Below, one piece after another: positions 1 through 6,653 of a stretch of 37,835 nt of DNA. Both the position numbers and the translations under genes were made by a program. Origin of the DNA: Gammaproteobacteria bacterium (GTDB lineage Bacteria; Pseudomonadota; Gammaproteobacteria; GCA-001735895); assembly GCA_022340305.1 (NCBI GenBank), contig JAJDOF010000151.1, forward strand, positions 1-37,835, written 5' to 3'. Position 1 is the first letter of the stretch, and every line of letters starts with the position of its first letter. The notes beneath the pieces were generated by a model that was given only the letters and a program-made list of their open reading frames with translations, was not told where the DNA came from and did not search any database.

Positions 1-164
1 CGTTTGACGGCAGCCGCGGATTTGCGCTTGCGTACGGAAGTGGGTTTTTCATAGTGCTGGCGACGACGTGTCTCGGTGAGCACGCCGGCTTTTTCGCAGG
101 AGCGCTTGAAACGGCGCAGTGCGAAATCAAATGGTTCGTTGTCCTTTACTTTTACTGATGGCAT
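1..164 (-). CDS. rpsU: 30S ribosomal protein bS21 (5' part, runs off the left edge)
   Basis: The reading frame begins [19 protein letters not shown] and continues with the Arg/Lys-rich stretch typical of bS21, a small protein of the 30S subunit platform that helps initiation. About 54 codons are present. The family is usually near 70 residues, so the C-terminal part lies outside the window. The start ATG (162-164) fits the conserved MP(S/V)(V/I)KV N-terminus. There is no strong Shine-Dalgarno. It is divergent from tsaD, the normal gammaproteobacterial arrangement (rpsU-dnaG-rpoD on one side, tsaD on the other); dnaG and rpoD would be expected to the left but are not visible. A good sigma70 promoter lies at 230-257. 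Confidence 0.95.
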   Translation of the reverse strand, partial: MPSVKVKDNEPFDFALRRFKRSCEKAGVLTETRRRQHYEKPTSVRKRKSAAAVK

Positions 165-229
165 ATTGTATTGATCCAGTTTGTTAAAAAGGGCGCCTGC
201 TGTTTGGCCCCGGCATTCACAGCCGGCCA

Positions 230-257
230 ATTATAAGGAGGCGACACCAAATTTCAA
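230..257 (-). promoter_or_regulatory. Predicted sigma70 promoter of rpsU
   Basis: On the minus strand a TTGAAA (252-257) is followed after 16 bp by a perfect TATAAT (230-235). The start point would fall near 222-224, about 60 nt before the rpsU start codon. An interrupted inverted repeat (TTGGCC plus GGC at 204-214, GCC plus GGCCAA at 222-230) straddles the expected start point and could be an operator. Prediction from sequence only. Confidence 0.6.
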
Positions 258-284
258 TCCCAGAGACACACATATCCTGTTTTT

Positions 285-1325
285 ATGAAAGTTTTAGGTA
301 TCGAGAGCTCCTGCGATGAGACCGGAATCGCAGTTTATGACACAGAATCCGGACAAATCTGGCAGCGTTTGTATTCGCAAATCGAAAAACATCGCGAATA
401 CGGTGGGGTCGTGCCGGAGCTCGCCTCGCGCGATCATGTCGTCAAGGCGGCCCCCATGCTGGTGGATATTCTCGGCGAAATCGGCGGAACCGCTGCGCTC
501 GATGCTGTTGCCTATACCCGCGGCCCGGGCTTGATCGGTGCGCTGATGGTTGGCGCCAACCTGGCGCGAGGACTGGCTTTTGCACTCGACCTGCCGTTGC
601 TCGGTGTGCACCACATGGAAGGGCATTTGCTGGCGCCGATGCTCGCCGGGGATAGCCCGCAACTGCCGTTTGTGGCGTTGCTGGTGTCGGGTGGGCATAC
701 CATGCTGGTCGAAGTGCGTGAACTTGGCAGTTATCGCATTCTTGGTGAGTCTCTCGACGATGCCGTCGGCGAAGCCTTCGACAAGACGGCTAAACTGCTG
801 GGTTTGCCCTACCCGGGTGGGCCGGAGCTGGCGGCGCTGGCCGATTCCGTTGGCCATTCGCGTTTCGAATTCCCGCGTCCGATGACCAATCGACCCGGTC
901 TCGATTTCAGTTTCAGCGGCTTGAAGACCGCTGCGCTTACCATCGTCAGGAAAAATGAACCGCTCGACGACGAACTGCGCGCGGCCATCGCGCATGCCTT
1001 TCAGGAAGCCGTGGTGGCTACGCTGCGCATCAAGTGCATGCGAGCACTCGAAGAAACGGGTTATCGGAGCCTGGTTATCGCCGGTGGCGTGGGCGCCAAT
1101 CGGCGCTTGCGTAGTGAGCTGCAACAATATCTTCAGGCGGCGGGCGCACGCCTGTATTTCCCGGCGCTTGAATACTGTACCGATAATGGCGCAATGATCG
1201 CCTATGCCGGTGCGCTGCGGCTTTTGCAGGGGCAAACGGACGAGGGCGTCAGTGACGTAAAGGCGCGCTGGTCGCTGGAATCTCTGCCCCCCATTCGCCG
1301 AAGCACGGCCGAAGGCGTGAACTAG
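285..1325 (+). CDS. tsaD: tRNA N6-adenosine threonylcarbamoyltransferase TsaD
   Basis: TsaD transfers the threonylcarbamoyl group from threonylcarbamoyl-AMP to A37 of ANN-decoding tRNAs, working with TsaB and TsaE in the cytoplasm. The 346-residue product has the usual length. Visible marks are the N-terminal [15 protein letters not shown]ase-fold motif, the metal-binding HHMEGH (His110 and His114), the LVSGGHT nucleotide loop near residue 135, and the [12 protein letters not shown] motif near the C-terminus. The ATG at 285 is preceded by no clear Shine-Dalgarno; an AAGGAGG at 235-241 is too far away to serve. Divergent from rpsU and convergent with plsY. Confidence 0.97.
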   Translation: MKVLGIESSCDETGIAVYDTESGQIWQRLYSQIEKHREYGGVVPELASRDHVVKAAPMLVDILGEIGGTAALDAVAYTRGPGLIGALMVGANLARGLAFALDLPLLGVHHMEGHLLAPMLAGDSPQLPFVALLVSGGHTMLVEVRELGSYRILGESLDDAVGEAFDKTAKLLGLPYPGGPELAALADSVGHSRFEFPRPMTNRPGLDFSFSGLKTAALTIVRKNEPLDDELRAAIAHAFQEAVVATLRIKCMRALEETGYRSLVIAGGVGANRRLRSELQQYLQAAGARLYFPALEYCTDNGAMIAYAGALRLLQGQTDEGVSDVKARWSLESLPPIRRSTAEGVN

Positions 1326-1465
1326 CCTGCATCCGGACATGCCAGGGCCGGGATAAGGCTCGGGCCTGTGGCCAGCAATAATTCAGTTTCTATCCGGAAA
1401 AGCACTGTTGATATCTGTTGGTTAGGTAAATCGGGGAGTCGAGACCGACGGCTGCAATATGCAGG

Positions 1466-2041
1466 CTACGCTTCTTTGCCTGTGAGCAGTCGCTCGATAT
1501 TGGCACGATGACGCCAGATGAGGATGATCGAGATGACTGCGAAAACGCAGGTCACCTTCAGATCAGGCACCTGCCAGTAAACCAGGGCCGGCAGTGCGCA
1601 GAATGAGATGATTGCGGCCAGCGAGGAGATTTTGAAGACGCGCGCGAACAGCAACCAGATCGCAATCAGTATGGCCCCGACCATCCAGTTGAAAGCGACG
1701 GTCGCGGCAATGGCCGTGGCGACGCCTTTACCGCCGCGAAACGCGAAGAATATCGGGAAGCAATGGCCGGCGAATGTGGCGAATGCGGTCAGGGCGACGA
1801 TCATCGGGTCGTCGAACAGCCTGGCTGCGACAAGTACCGGGATGAATCCTTTCAGGCAGTCGCCAACCAGCGTCAGAAATGCCGCCTTTTTACCGGCGAT
1901 GCGCAGTACATTGGTTGCCCCGGGATTCTTGGAGCCCTCGCTGCGCGGGTCTTTAAATCCCATGATCTTGCTCAACAGAATCGCTGACGAAATCGAGCCG
2001 AGCAAATAAGCGAGGATGAGCAGTGCGATGATTCCGATCAT
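1466..2041 (-). CDS. plsY: Glycerol-3-phosphate acyltransferase PlsY
   Basis: PlsY is an inner-membrane enzyme that acylates sn-glycerol 3-phosphate with acyl-phosphate made by PlsX, the first step of phospholipid synthesis. The 191-residue product is normal length. It starts MIGIIALLILAYLLGSISSA (first helix plus the GS.S motif), then has the signature GSKNPGATNVLR, a second motif GDCLKG, and FRGGKGVATA near the middle. Several hydrophobic helices follow. It is convergent with tsaD across a 140-bp gap in which only a weak imperfect hairpin can be seen. Confidence 0.96.
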   Translation of the reverse strand: MIGIIALLILAYLLGSISSAILLSKIMGFKDPRSEGSKNPGATNVLRIAGKKAAFLTLVGDCLKGFIPVLVAARLFDDPMIVALTAFATFAGHCFPIFFAFRGGKGVATAIAATVAFNWMVGAILIAIWLLFARVFKISSLAAIISFCALPALVYWQVPDLKVTCVFAVISIILIWRHRANIERLLTGKEA

Positions 2042-2279
2042 GGCTGGCCTGGCAATAGGATTGCGAGAACTCTAACAGATAAGTCGAGCGTTGACAGCCC
2101 GTCGGTAATCGCGCCGAACCCTGCTTTGTGCGGGAATGGCAGGGGGTACAAATTGCTGATGTTGCGCCAGGGATTCAGGTAGAATCCGTGGCCGGCGCCG
2201 ATTCGACGCGCACGGTGGCATGCCTGATTTGAGCCGGGCGTGCGTAACGCGTCATCCACAAACCAACCCGGGAGTACTC

Positions 2280-3092
2280 TTGGATTTGCTTAACCCGCCA
2301 CGGCTGGATAAACGAGCCATTCGAAAATTCTTCGATAACGCGGCTAAAAGCTACGATAGTGCAGCTATGTTGCAAGAAGAGGTGTCGGGTCGTTTACTCG
2401 AGCGGTTGCAATATATGCGTCACCAGCCGGAGACAATCGTCGACCTGGGCTGTGGCACCGGGAAAGCAGTCCCTGGCCTGCAAAAGGCTTACCCGCGTGC
2501 GCGCGTGCATGGCGTCGACATTGCGCGGCAGATGCTGATGCGTGCAGGTTCGAATTATCGCTGGCTTAGCAAAAAGCGGCTTGTGGTCGCCGATATGGAA
2601 CGACTGCCGTTTGCCGAGAATAGCTTTGACATGGTGTTTTCGTCGCTGGCATTACCCTGGTGTAATGATTTGAACCTTGCGCTCGCCGAGTTTGCGCGCG
2701 TGGCACGGCCGGGCGCACTGTTGCTGTTCAGCAGCTTCGGCCCCGCGACCCTTGCCGAACTTGCCTTGAGCTGGCAGTCACTTGATGCCTATCCGCACGT
2801 GCATCGTTTTATCGATATGCACGATGTCGGCGATGCGATGATAGCTGCCGGATTTGCGCAACCGGTGGTGGATGCCGAAATGATTCGCATGGAATATAAA
2901 GACTTTCGCAGTTTGCTGGACGATCTCAGGCGAACCGGCGCGAGTAATGCCGACGTGGGCCGGCGGCGTGGATTAATGACCCCGGCGCAGTTGCGCGTCC
3001 TTGAGGACAGTTATCGCGAGCATGGCTTTGAACAAGATCGGTTCGTGGCGTCCTACGAAGTGGTCTACGGGCATGCCTGGGCCGGCCATTAA
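2280..3092 (+). CDS. bioC: Malonyl-ACP O-methyltransferase BioC
   Basis: A class I SAM methyltransferase that looks like BioC, which methylates the free carboxyl of malonyl-ACP to start pimelate synthesis for biotin. Motif I is IVDLGCGTGKAVPGL, motif II is VHGVDIARQML. The stretch SSLALPWCNDLNLALAEFARV followed by RPGALLLFSSFG matches BioC closely, as does the late RRTGASNAD region with LMTPAQLRVLEDSYR. I chose the TTG at 2280 because GGGAG (2270-2274) sits at proper spacing and family similarity begins about ten residues later. An ATG at 2220 would add 20 unrelated residues. No other biotin gene is in the window, so this is an orphan copy next to the cox region. Its stop overlaps the convergent DUF2909 stop. 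Confidence 0.85.
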   Translation: MDLLNPPRLDKRAIRKFFDNAAKSYDSAAMLQEEVSGRLLERLQYMRHQPETIVDLGCGTGKAVPGLQKAYPRARVHGVDIARQMLMRAGSNYRWLSKKRLVVADMERLPFAENSFDMVFSSLALPWCNDLNLALAEFARVARPGALLLFSSFGPATLAELALSWQSLDAYPHVHRFIDMHDVGDAMIAAGFAQPVVDAEMIRMEYKDFRSLLDDLRRTGASNADVGRRRGLMTPAQLRVLEDSYREHGFEQDRFVASYEVVYGHAWAGH

Positions 3093-3310
3093 CCCGCCGG
3101 AGGCAGGGCACCGTGTGGCTGAATCCAGCCCATATAGAACGAGATGAAGATGAAGATGAAGGTAACGATGGATAAGGCAATACGAATCGTTAGCATTTTA
3201 ACGGTTCGGTTAGTGTTTTCCCGGTCCGTGATCATACTAAACATGCCGGCAGCGAGACTGAGTACGATCAGACCGAGCAGGACCACGATAATGATTTTGA
3301 CGATGAGCAT
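3089..3310 (-). CDS. DUF2909 small twin-transmembrane protein
   Basis: A 73-residue protein with two hydrophobic helices (about residues 3-26 and 44-62) separated by a short charged loop, DRENTNRTVKMLTIRI, and ending GWIQPHG. This is the layout and wording of DUF2909 proteins, which accompany cytochrome c oxidase genes in many gamma- and betaproteobacteria. A role in oxidase biogenesis is inferred only from that association. Here it is on the strand opposite to SURF1 (divergent, 45 bp apart), whereas it is usually co-directional between coxC and SURF1. Its stop codon overlaps the bioC stop by 4 bp. Confidence 0.85.
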   Translation of the reverse strand: MLIVKIIIVVLLGLIVLSLAAGMFSMITDRENTNRTVKMLTIRIALSIVTFIFIFISFYMGWIQPHGALPPAG

Positions 3311-3355
3311 AGCGATTGTAATGTATACGAACCGGGTAAGTGTACTGGATCAGCG

Positions 3356-4096
3356 GTGGTTGTCGATATGATCCTGAGCGGACGCCGATTCAGGGCGAGC
3401 TGGTGGGCTGTTGCCGGGACCGCGGCTGGAATTTCATTGTTTATCGCATTGGGCCTGTGGCAACTGGACCGGGCAAGCTTCAAGGAAGAGATCGAGGGCA
3501 GGTTCCAACAGCGCCTGACGGAGCCTTACAGACCGTTGCAGGCAGTTGAGGATCAGGACATCGAGTACCGTAAGTTATGGCTGGAGGGGCGCTACGATAA
3601 TATGCGTAACTTGCTGGTCGATAACCAGGTGCATCGCGGCAGGGCGGGGTATTACGTGCTCACGCCCTTTCTGCTCCAGGACAGCGATCGGGTGCTGTTG
3701 GTTAATCGCGGCTGGGCTGCCTGGGGCGAGTCGCGTGACGATCTGCCGCCGATAGCCACACCAGACAGCGCTGAGGGCATCGCCGGGATCGCGTATTTCC
3801 CGAGCGAGCCGGCGTTGCAAATGGGTGGCGGGGCCGTGTCCGGCCGCTGGACGCAAGCGGCTCCGTATCAGCTGATTCCGCATATCGATATCGACGCCTT
3901 GCAGGCATCCTTCGACGGCCGCTTGTTGCCCTGGGTGCTGTGGCTTGCTGCAGAACGGCCCGGCTATTATGTACGCGACTGGCAGCCGGTGTGGATGCGA
4001 CCGGAAAAAAGTCGAGCCTACGCCACGCAATGGTTTGCGTTTGCCCTGGTGGCGTTGGTGTTATTTGTAATCATGAACCTGCGGAAAATCGAATGA
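3356..4096 (+). CDS. SURF1 family cytochrome oxidase assembly protein
   Basis: SURF1 proteins help insert heme a into subunit I of cytochrome c oxidase. The product (246 residues from GTG 3356, or 242 from ATG 3368) has an N-terminal transmembrane helix (GTAAGISLFIALGLWQLDRA), the conserved GLWQL..R motif, a periplasmic domain containing LLVNRGWAAWG, and a second helix at the C-terminus (FALVALVLFVIMNLRK). The GTG is preceded by little; the ATG at 3368 is an equally good start. The stop overlaps the ATG of the next gene (ATGA), so the two are probably translationally coupled. Confidence 0.92.
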   Translation: MVVDMILSGRRFRASWWAVAGTAAGISLFIALGLWQLDRASFKEEIEGRFQQRLTEPYRPLQAVEDQDIEYRKLWLEGRYDNMRNLLVDNQVHRGRAGYYVLTPFLLQDSDRVLLVNRGWAAWGESRDDLPPIATPDSAEGIAGIAYFPSEPALQMGGGAVSGRWTQAAPYQLIPHIDIDALQASFDGRLLPWVLWLAAERPGYYVRDWQPVWMRPEKSRAYATQWFAFALVALVLFVIMNLRKIE

Positions 4097-4698
4097 ATCA
4101 AGAAGTACCCCAAAAATTGTTCTGGCACAGGGTTAAATTCCTGGCGCTGATCATTGTCTTTCTGTCGCCTTTTATCGGTGGCTGGATGGCGTTGTACGTA
4201 TTCGATATCAAGCCAGGCAGCGGCAACTACGGCACGCTCATCGCGCCCGTGAAGAAACTGGATTGGCCCACGCTCGAGACTGTTGACGGCGATACGTACG
4301 TCGGTGGCTTTGGGCGCAAATGGACCTTGTTGTTGTTTAGCGGTGACGACTGTGCCGAGCTTTGCCGTTCCAACCTGTTTTACATGCGCCAGCTCAGGGC
4401 TCTGTTGGGGCGCGACACGCTGCGCCTGCAAAACGTGCTGATCAGTGCGCAGCCGCTCAGCGAGGAAATGCTGATTTATCTCAGGGAGTTTCCTAACCTG
4501 GAGGTAGTGCAGGATTATCGTGATACAGCTCTTTACCGCCAGTTCGAGTTGCCGGAGATGGGTGAAGTGGGCGCCACGCCAAAACTGTACCTGGTCGACC
4601 CGGATCAGAACCTGATGATGTACTACCCGGCAGAAAACGACCAGAACCGTGTGCTCGAGGATATCAAAAAACTGTTGAAGTTATCCCAGATCGGGTGA
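4093..4698 (+). CDS. Membrane-anchored Sco-like thioredoxin-fold protein of the cox cluster
   Basis: A 201-residue protein with one N-terminal membrane helix (about residues 16-36) and a periplasmic domain. The start ATG overlaps the SURF1 stop by 4 bp; a longer frame open from 3940 lies inside SURF1 and is not credible. The domain has a CxxxC pair (Cys87, Cys91) at the place where Sco copper chaperones carry theirs, and a late PKLYLVDPDQNL strand resembling the Sco/thioredoxin fold. The histidine that Sco proteins place just before that strand is not present. Proteins of this kind sit between SURF1 and the heme synthases in pseudomonad cox clusters. Thiol redox or copper handling for CuA assembly is an inference. 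Confidence 0.8.
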   Translation: MNQEVPQKLFWHRVKFLALIIVFLSPFIGGWMALYVFDIKPGSGNYGTLIAPVKKLDWPTLETVDGDTYVGGFGRKWTLLLFSGDDCAELCRSNLFYMRQLRALLGRDTLRLQNVLISAQPLSEEMLIYLREFPNLEVVQDYRDTALYRQFELPEMGEVGATPKLYLVDPDQNLMMYYPAENDQNRVLEDIKKLLKLSQIG

Positions 4699-4711
4699 GT
4701 CTGTTATCATC

Positions 4712-4728
4712 GCGCGATTGAATCGCGC
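4712..4728. promoter_or_regulatory. Palindrome overlapping the cyoE -35 element
   Basis: GCGCGATT, one central G, then AATCGCGC form a perfect 8-bp inverted repeat directly over the -35 of the predicted cyoE promoter. The position suits a repressor operator. No known regulator consensus is recognised. It could also be a short RNA hairpin at the end of the preceding transcript, but no T-run follows. Confidence 0.45.
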
Positions 4729-4746
4729 AGTGAATGCCTGTATAAA
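4718..4746 (+). promoter_or_regulatory. Predicted promoter of cyoE
   Basis: TTGAAT (4718-4723), a 17-bp spacer, and TATAAA (4741-4746) match the sigma70 consensus well. The expected start point is about 50 nt upstream of the cyoE ATG. It suggests cyoE can be transcribed independently of SURF1 and its partner. Confidence 0.6.
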
Positions 4747-4805
4747 GGCCGACTTTCGCGCAGCGACAATGATCCGGTAACACAACCGACGACTAACGAT
4801 ATCGA

Positions 4806-5708
4806 ATGACGGCATTAACTCTCAATTCCTGGTCGCAGTACTACAGCCTGACGAAGCCCAAGGTGGTTTACCTTATCGTGTTTACCGCAATGGTGGGCAT
4901 GCTGCTGGCTGCCGAGGGGTTACCGTCGCTTGATATTTTTGTATTCGGTTTGCTCGGTATCGGTCTCGCAGCAGCATCGGGTGCGGCAATTAACCACGTA
5001 GTCGATGAGCACATCGACAGCATTATGGAGCGTACCCGCAATCGACCGATGGTCAGTGGTGACCTCGAACAGAAATCGGCGTTGATTTTTGCACTGTCGC
5101 TGGGCGCGCTGGGCATTTCGATACTGCTGGTTTTCGTCAATTTCCTGACCGCGCTGCTGACTTTTTTCTCGTTGGTTGGTTATGCGCTGATTTACACCAT
5201 GTACCTGAAGCGTGCTACACCGCAGAATATTGTACTGGGCGGTGCCGCCGGTGCCGCGCCGCCGTTGCTGGGCTGGACTGCAGTGACGGGCTCGGTGGGC
5301 ACTGAAGCGCTGCTGCTGTTTTTAATTATCTTTGTGTGGACGCCGCCACATTTCTGGGCGCTTGCCATCCGTCGCCGCGAAGAGTATGCAAAGGCGGACA
5401 TTCCGATGTTGCCGGTTACCCATGGCGTCGACTTCACCAAGATCCAGATTCTGTTGTATACCATATTGCTGTTTGTGGTGACGATGATGCCTTTTATCGT
5501 ACAGATGAGTGGCCTGATATACCTGGCCGGAGCGGTTGCGCTAGGAATCGGTTTTCTGTATCACGCCATCCGCCTGTATCGTGCAGACCAGCCCAATGTG
5601 ATCGCGATGAAAACCTTTGGCTATTCGATTTTTTACCTGAGCCTGCTGTTTGCCTTTTTGCTGGTCGATCACTACGCCAGGCTGTTCATCCGCGGCTGGT
5701 TCCTCTAG
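4806..5708 (+). CDS. cyoE: Protoheme IX farnesyltransferase (heme O synthase)
   Basis: This integral membrane prenyltransferase adds farnesyl to heme b to give heme O, the precursor of heme A (also named ctaB/COX10). The 300-residue product has the UbiA-family layout of about eight to nine helices. The first catalytic motif is N-H-V-V-D-E-H-I-D followed by MERTRNRPM; the other hallmark is the loop MYLKRATPQNIVLGGAAGAAPPLLGW (residues about 133-160). TPPHFWALA(I) follows. In related clusters a heme A synthase gene precedes it; here there is only a 107-bp gap containing a promoter. Convergent with the DUF2970 gene. Confidence 0.96.
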   Translation: MTALTLNSWSQYYSLTKPKVVYLIVFTAMVGMLLAAEGLPSLDIFVFGLLGIGLAAASGAAINHVVDEHIDSIMERTRNRPMVSGDLEQKSALIFALSLGALGISILLVFVNFLTALLTFFSLVGYALIYTMYLKRATPQNIVLGGAAGAAPPLLGWTAVTGSVGTEALLLFLIIFVWTPPHFWALAIRRREEYAKADIPMLPVTHGVDFTKIQILLYTILLFVVTMMPFIVQMSGLIYLAGAVALGIGFLYHAIRLYRADQPNVIAMKTFGYSIFYLSLLFAFLLVDHYARLFIRGWFL

Positions 5709-5720
5709 CCCTCGGCAAAC

Positions 5721-5960
5721 TTAGTTCCCGGTAAAGTGCATTACCAGTTGCACAACCCCTACCAGGGTGCCTACAAACAATAATCCGAACAGCAATCCCA
5801 TCCAGATAAAGTGGGAAATCTTGCCGCGGCTGAAATCCCGCTCCCGGTTAGCGTTGCTCTGTACCCCGATAAACGCTGAAGAAGTGCTTTTCACGAGTTC
5901 CCAGAAGCTGAGGTCTCTGACTTGCCGAGACTCGTCATCGTTACCACCTGATTTTGCCAC
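5721..5960 (-). CDS. DUF2970 family small membrane protein
   Basis: A 79-residue protein with a charged N-terminus, the conserved FWELVKSTSSAFIGVQS.ANRERDF segment and one C-terminal membrane helix (about residues 52-74). This matches DUF2970, a family of unknown function often found near heme O synthase and oxidase genes in Proteobacteria. It lies on the minus strand, convergent with cyoE (12 bp apart) and divergent from the DUF2244 gene (89 bp apart). Function unknown. Confidence 0.8.
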   Translation of the reverse strand: MAKSGGNDDESRQVRDLSFWELVKSTSSAFIGVQSNANRERDFSRGKISHFIWMGLLFGLLFVGTLVGVVQLVMHFTGN

Positions 5961-6049
5961 TTTTTTGTCCTGAAAATTAAACCTGGGTATTGTCGCAGCT
6001 CTCGCAAGGTGATGAAATAGATACCGGCTAATCTGAGGATAAGTATTGA

Positions 6050-6529
6050 ATGGTCAGCGTCGACATAGTGAGCTCCGGTAAGAGCTATCGCTTCGTGCTA
6101 TCCCCCAACTGTTCTATCAGCTGGCGTGAGCTGCTGCTGTTTTATTGCCTGACCTGTGTGCTGGCGATTGTTATCGGCTTGTTCTTCACTCTTCAGGGTA
6201 TGTGGTTGGTGCTGCCGTTTTCAGGGCTTGAGATGCTGGTGCTTGGTTCTGGCCTGTATGTCACCTCGCGCAAGGTCTATCGACGCGAGGTGATTACCCT
6301 CGATCCACAGTGCACGCGAATCGAAAAAGGCGTGCAACGAATCGATCAGATATGGGAATTCAAGACAGCGTGGGTGCGGGTCGTCGACGAGTGTCGCGAG
6401 GGTTACGGCGAAAGGCGTACGCTGGCTATCGGCATGTCCGGGGAAAGCGTCGAAGTGGGTAGTTTTCTTGCGAATTGGGAAAAGGATGCGCTAGCCTTTC
6501 AATTGAAAGACTGTATAATTCGCGTTTGA
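6050..6529 (+). CDS. DUF2244 family membrane protein
   Basis: A 159-residue protein with an N-terminal region containing CSISWRELLLFY, two adjacent hydrophobic helices (about residues 28-47 and 52-71), then a cytosolic beta-rich domain with VYRREVITLD and WVRVVDE. This is the layout of DUF2244 proteins, which frequently lie just upstream of coxB. Function is unknown; association with cytochrome oxidase is by neighbourhood. ATG 6050 has a GAGGAT-type Shine-Dalgarno about ten bases upstream. A hairpin plus T-run follows the stop. Confidence 0.8.
   Translation: MVSVDIVSSGKSYRFVLSPNCSISWRELLLFYCLTCVLAIVIGLFFTLQGMWLVLPFSGLEMLVLGSGLYVTSRKVYRREVITLDPQCTRIEKGVQRIDQIWEFKTAWVRVVDECREGYGERRTLAIGMSGESVEVGSFLANWEKDALAFQLKDCIIRV
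6514..6519 (+). promoter_or_regulatory. Possible -10 element upstream of the cox operon leader
   Basis: A perfect TATAAT lies in the last codons of the DUF2244 gene. No good -35 is visible at 16-18 bp, so it may be chance or activator-dependent. If used, the RNA would start near 6526, just before the hairpin at 6537-6563, giving a short attenuator-like leader for coxB. Confidence 0.3.
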
Positions 6530-6536
6530 TTTCAGG

Positions 6537-6569
6537 GCCTTCTGAAAGATTTTTTCAGGAGGCGTTTTT
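6537..6569 (+). terminator. Hairpin with T-run between the DUF2244 gene and coxB
   Basis: GCCTTCTGAAA (6537-6547) pairs with TTTCAGGAGGC (6553-6563) across a 5-nt loop, with one G-T pair, followed by G and five T (6565-6569). It has the form of an intrinsic terminator of the DUF2244 transcript, or an attenuator in the coxB leader. Confidence 0.6.
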
Positions 6570-6653
6570 GTGTTTATATGCCGGTGTACGGACCGTTGCG
6601 TCGATAACAAATCGAGGATAACAAATGCGGCCGTATGTTCCAGGGAGTTTAGA

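Noticed and set aside
235..241. AAGGAGG as the ribosome binding site of tsaD
   Set aside because: It is 43 bases from the tsaD ATG and overlaps the -10 of the rpsU promoter on the other strand.
294..1340. 348-codon minus-strand ORF opposite tsaD
   Set aside because: No family similarity; it is an open antisense frame produced by GC-rich codon use.
1326..1465. Terminator between tsaD and plsY
   Set aside because: Only an imperfect GC-rich hairpin near 1340-1370 without a T-run.
3940..4092. N-terminal extension of the Sco-like protein
   Set aside because: It lies inside SURF1 in another frame; ATG 4093 gives the ATGA overlap and a sensible membrane anchor.
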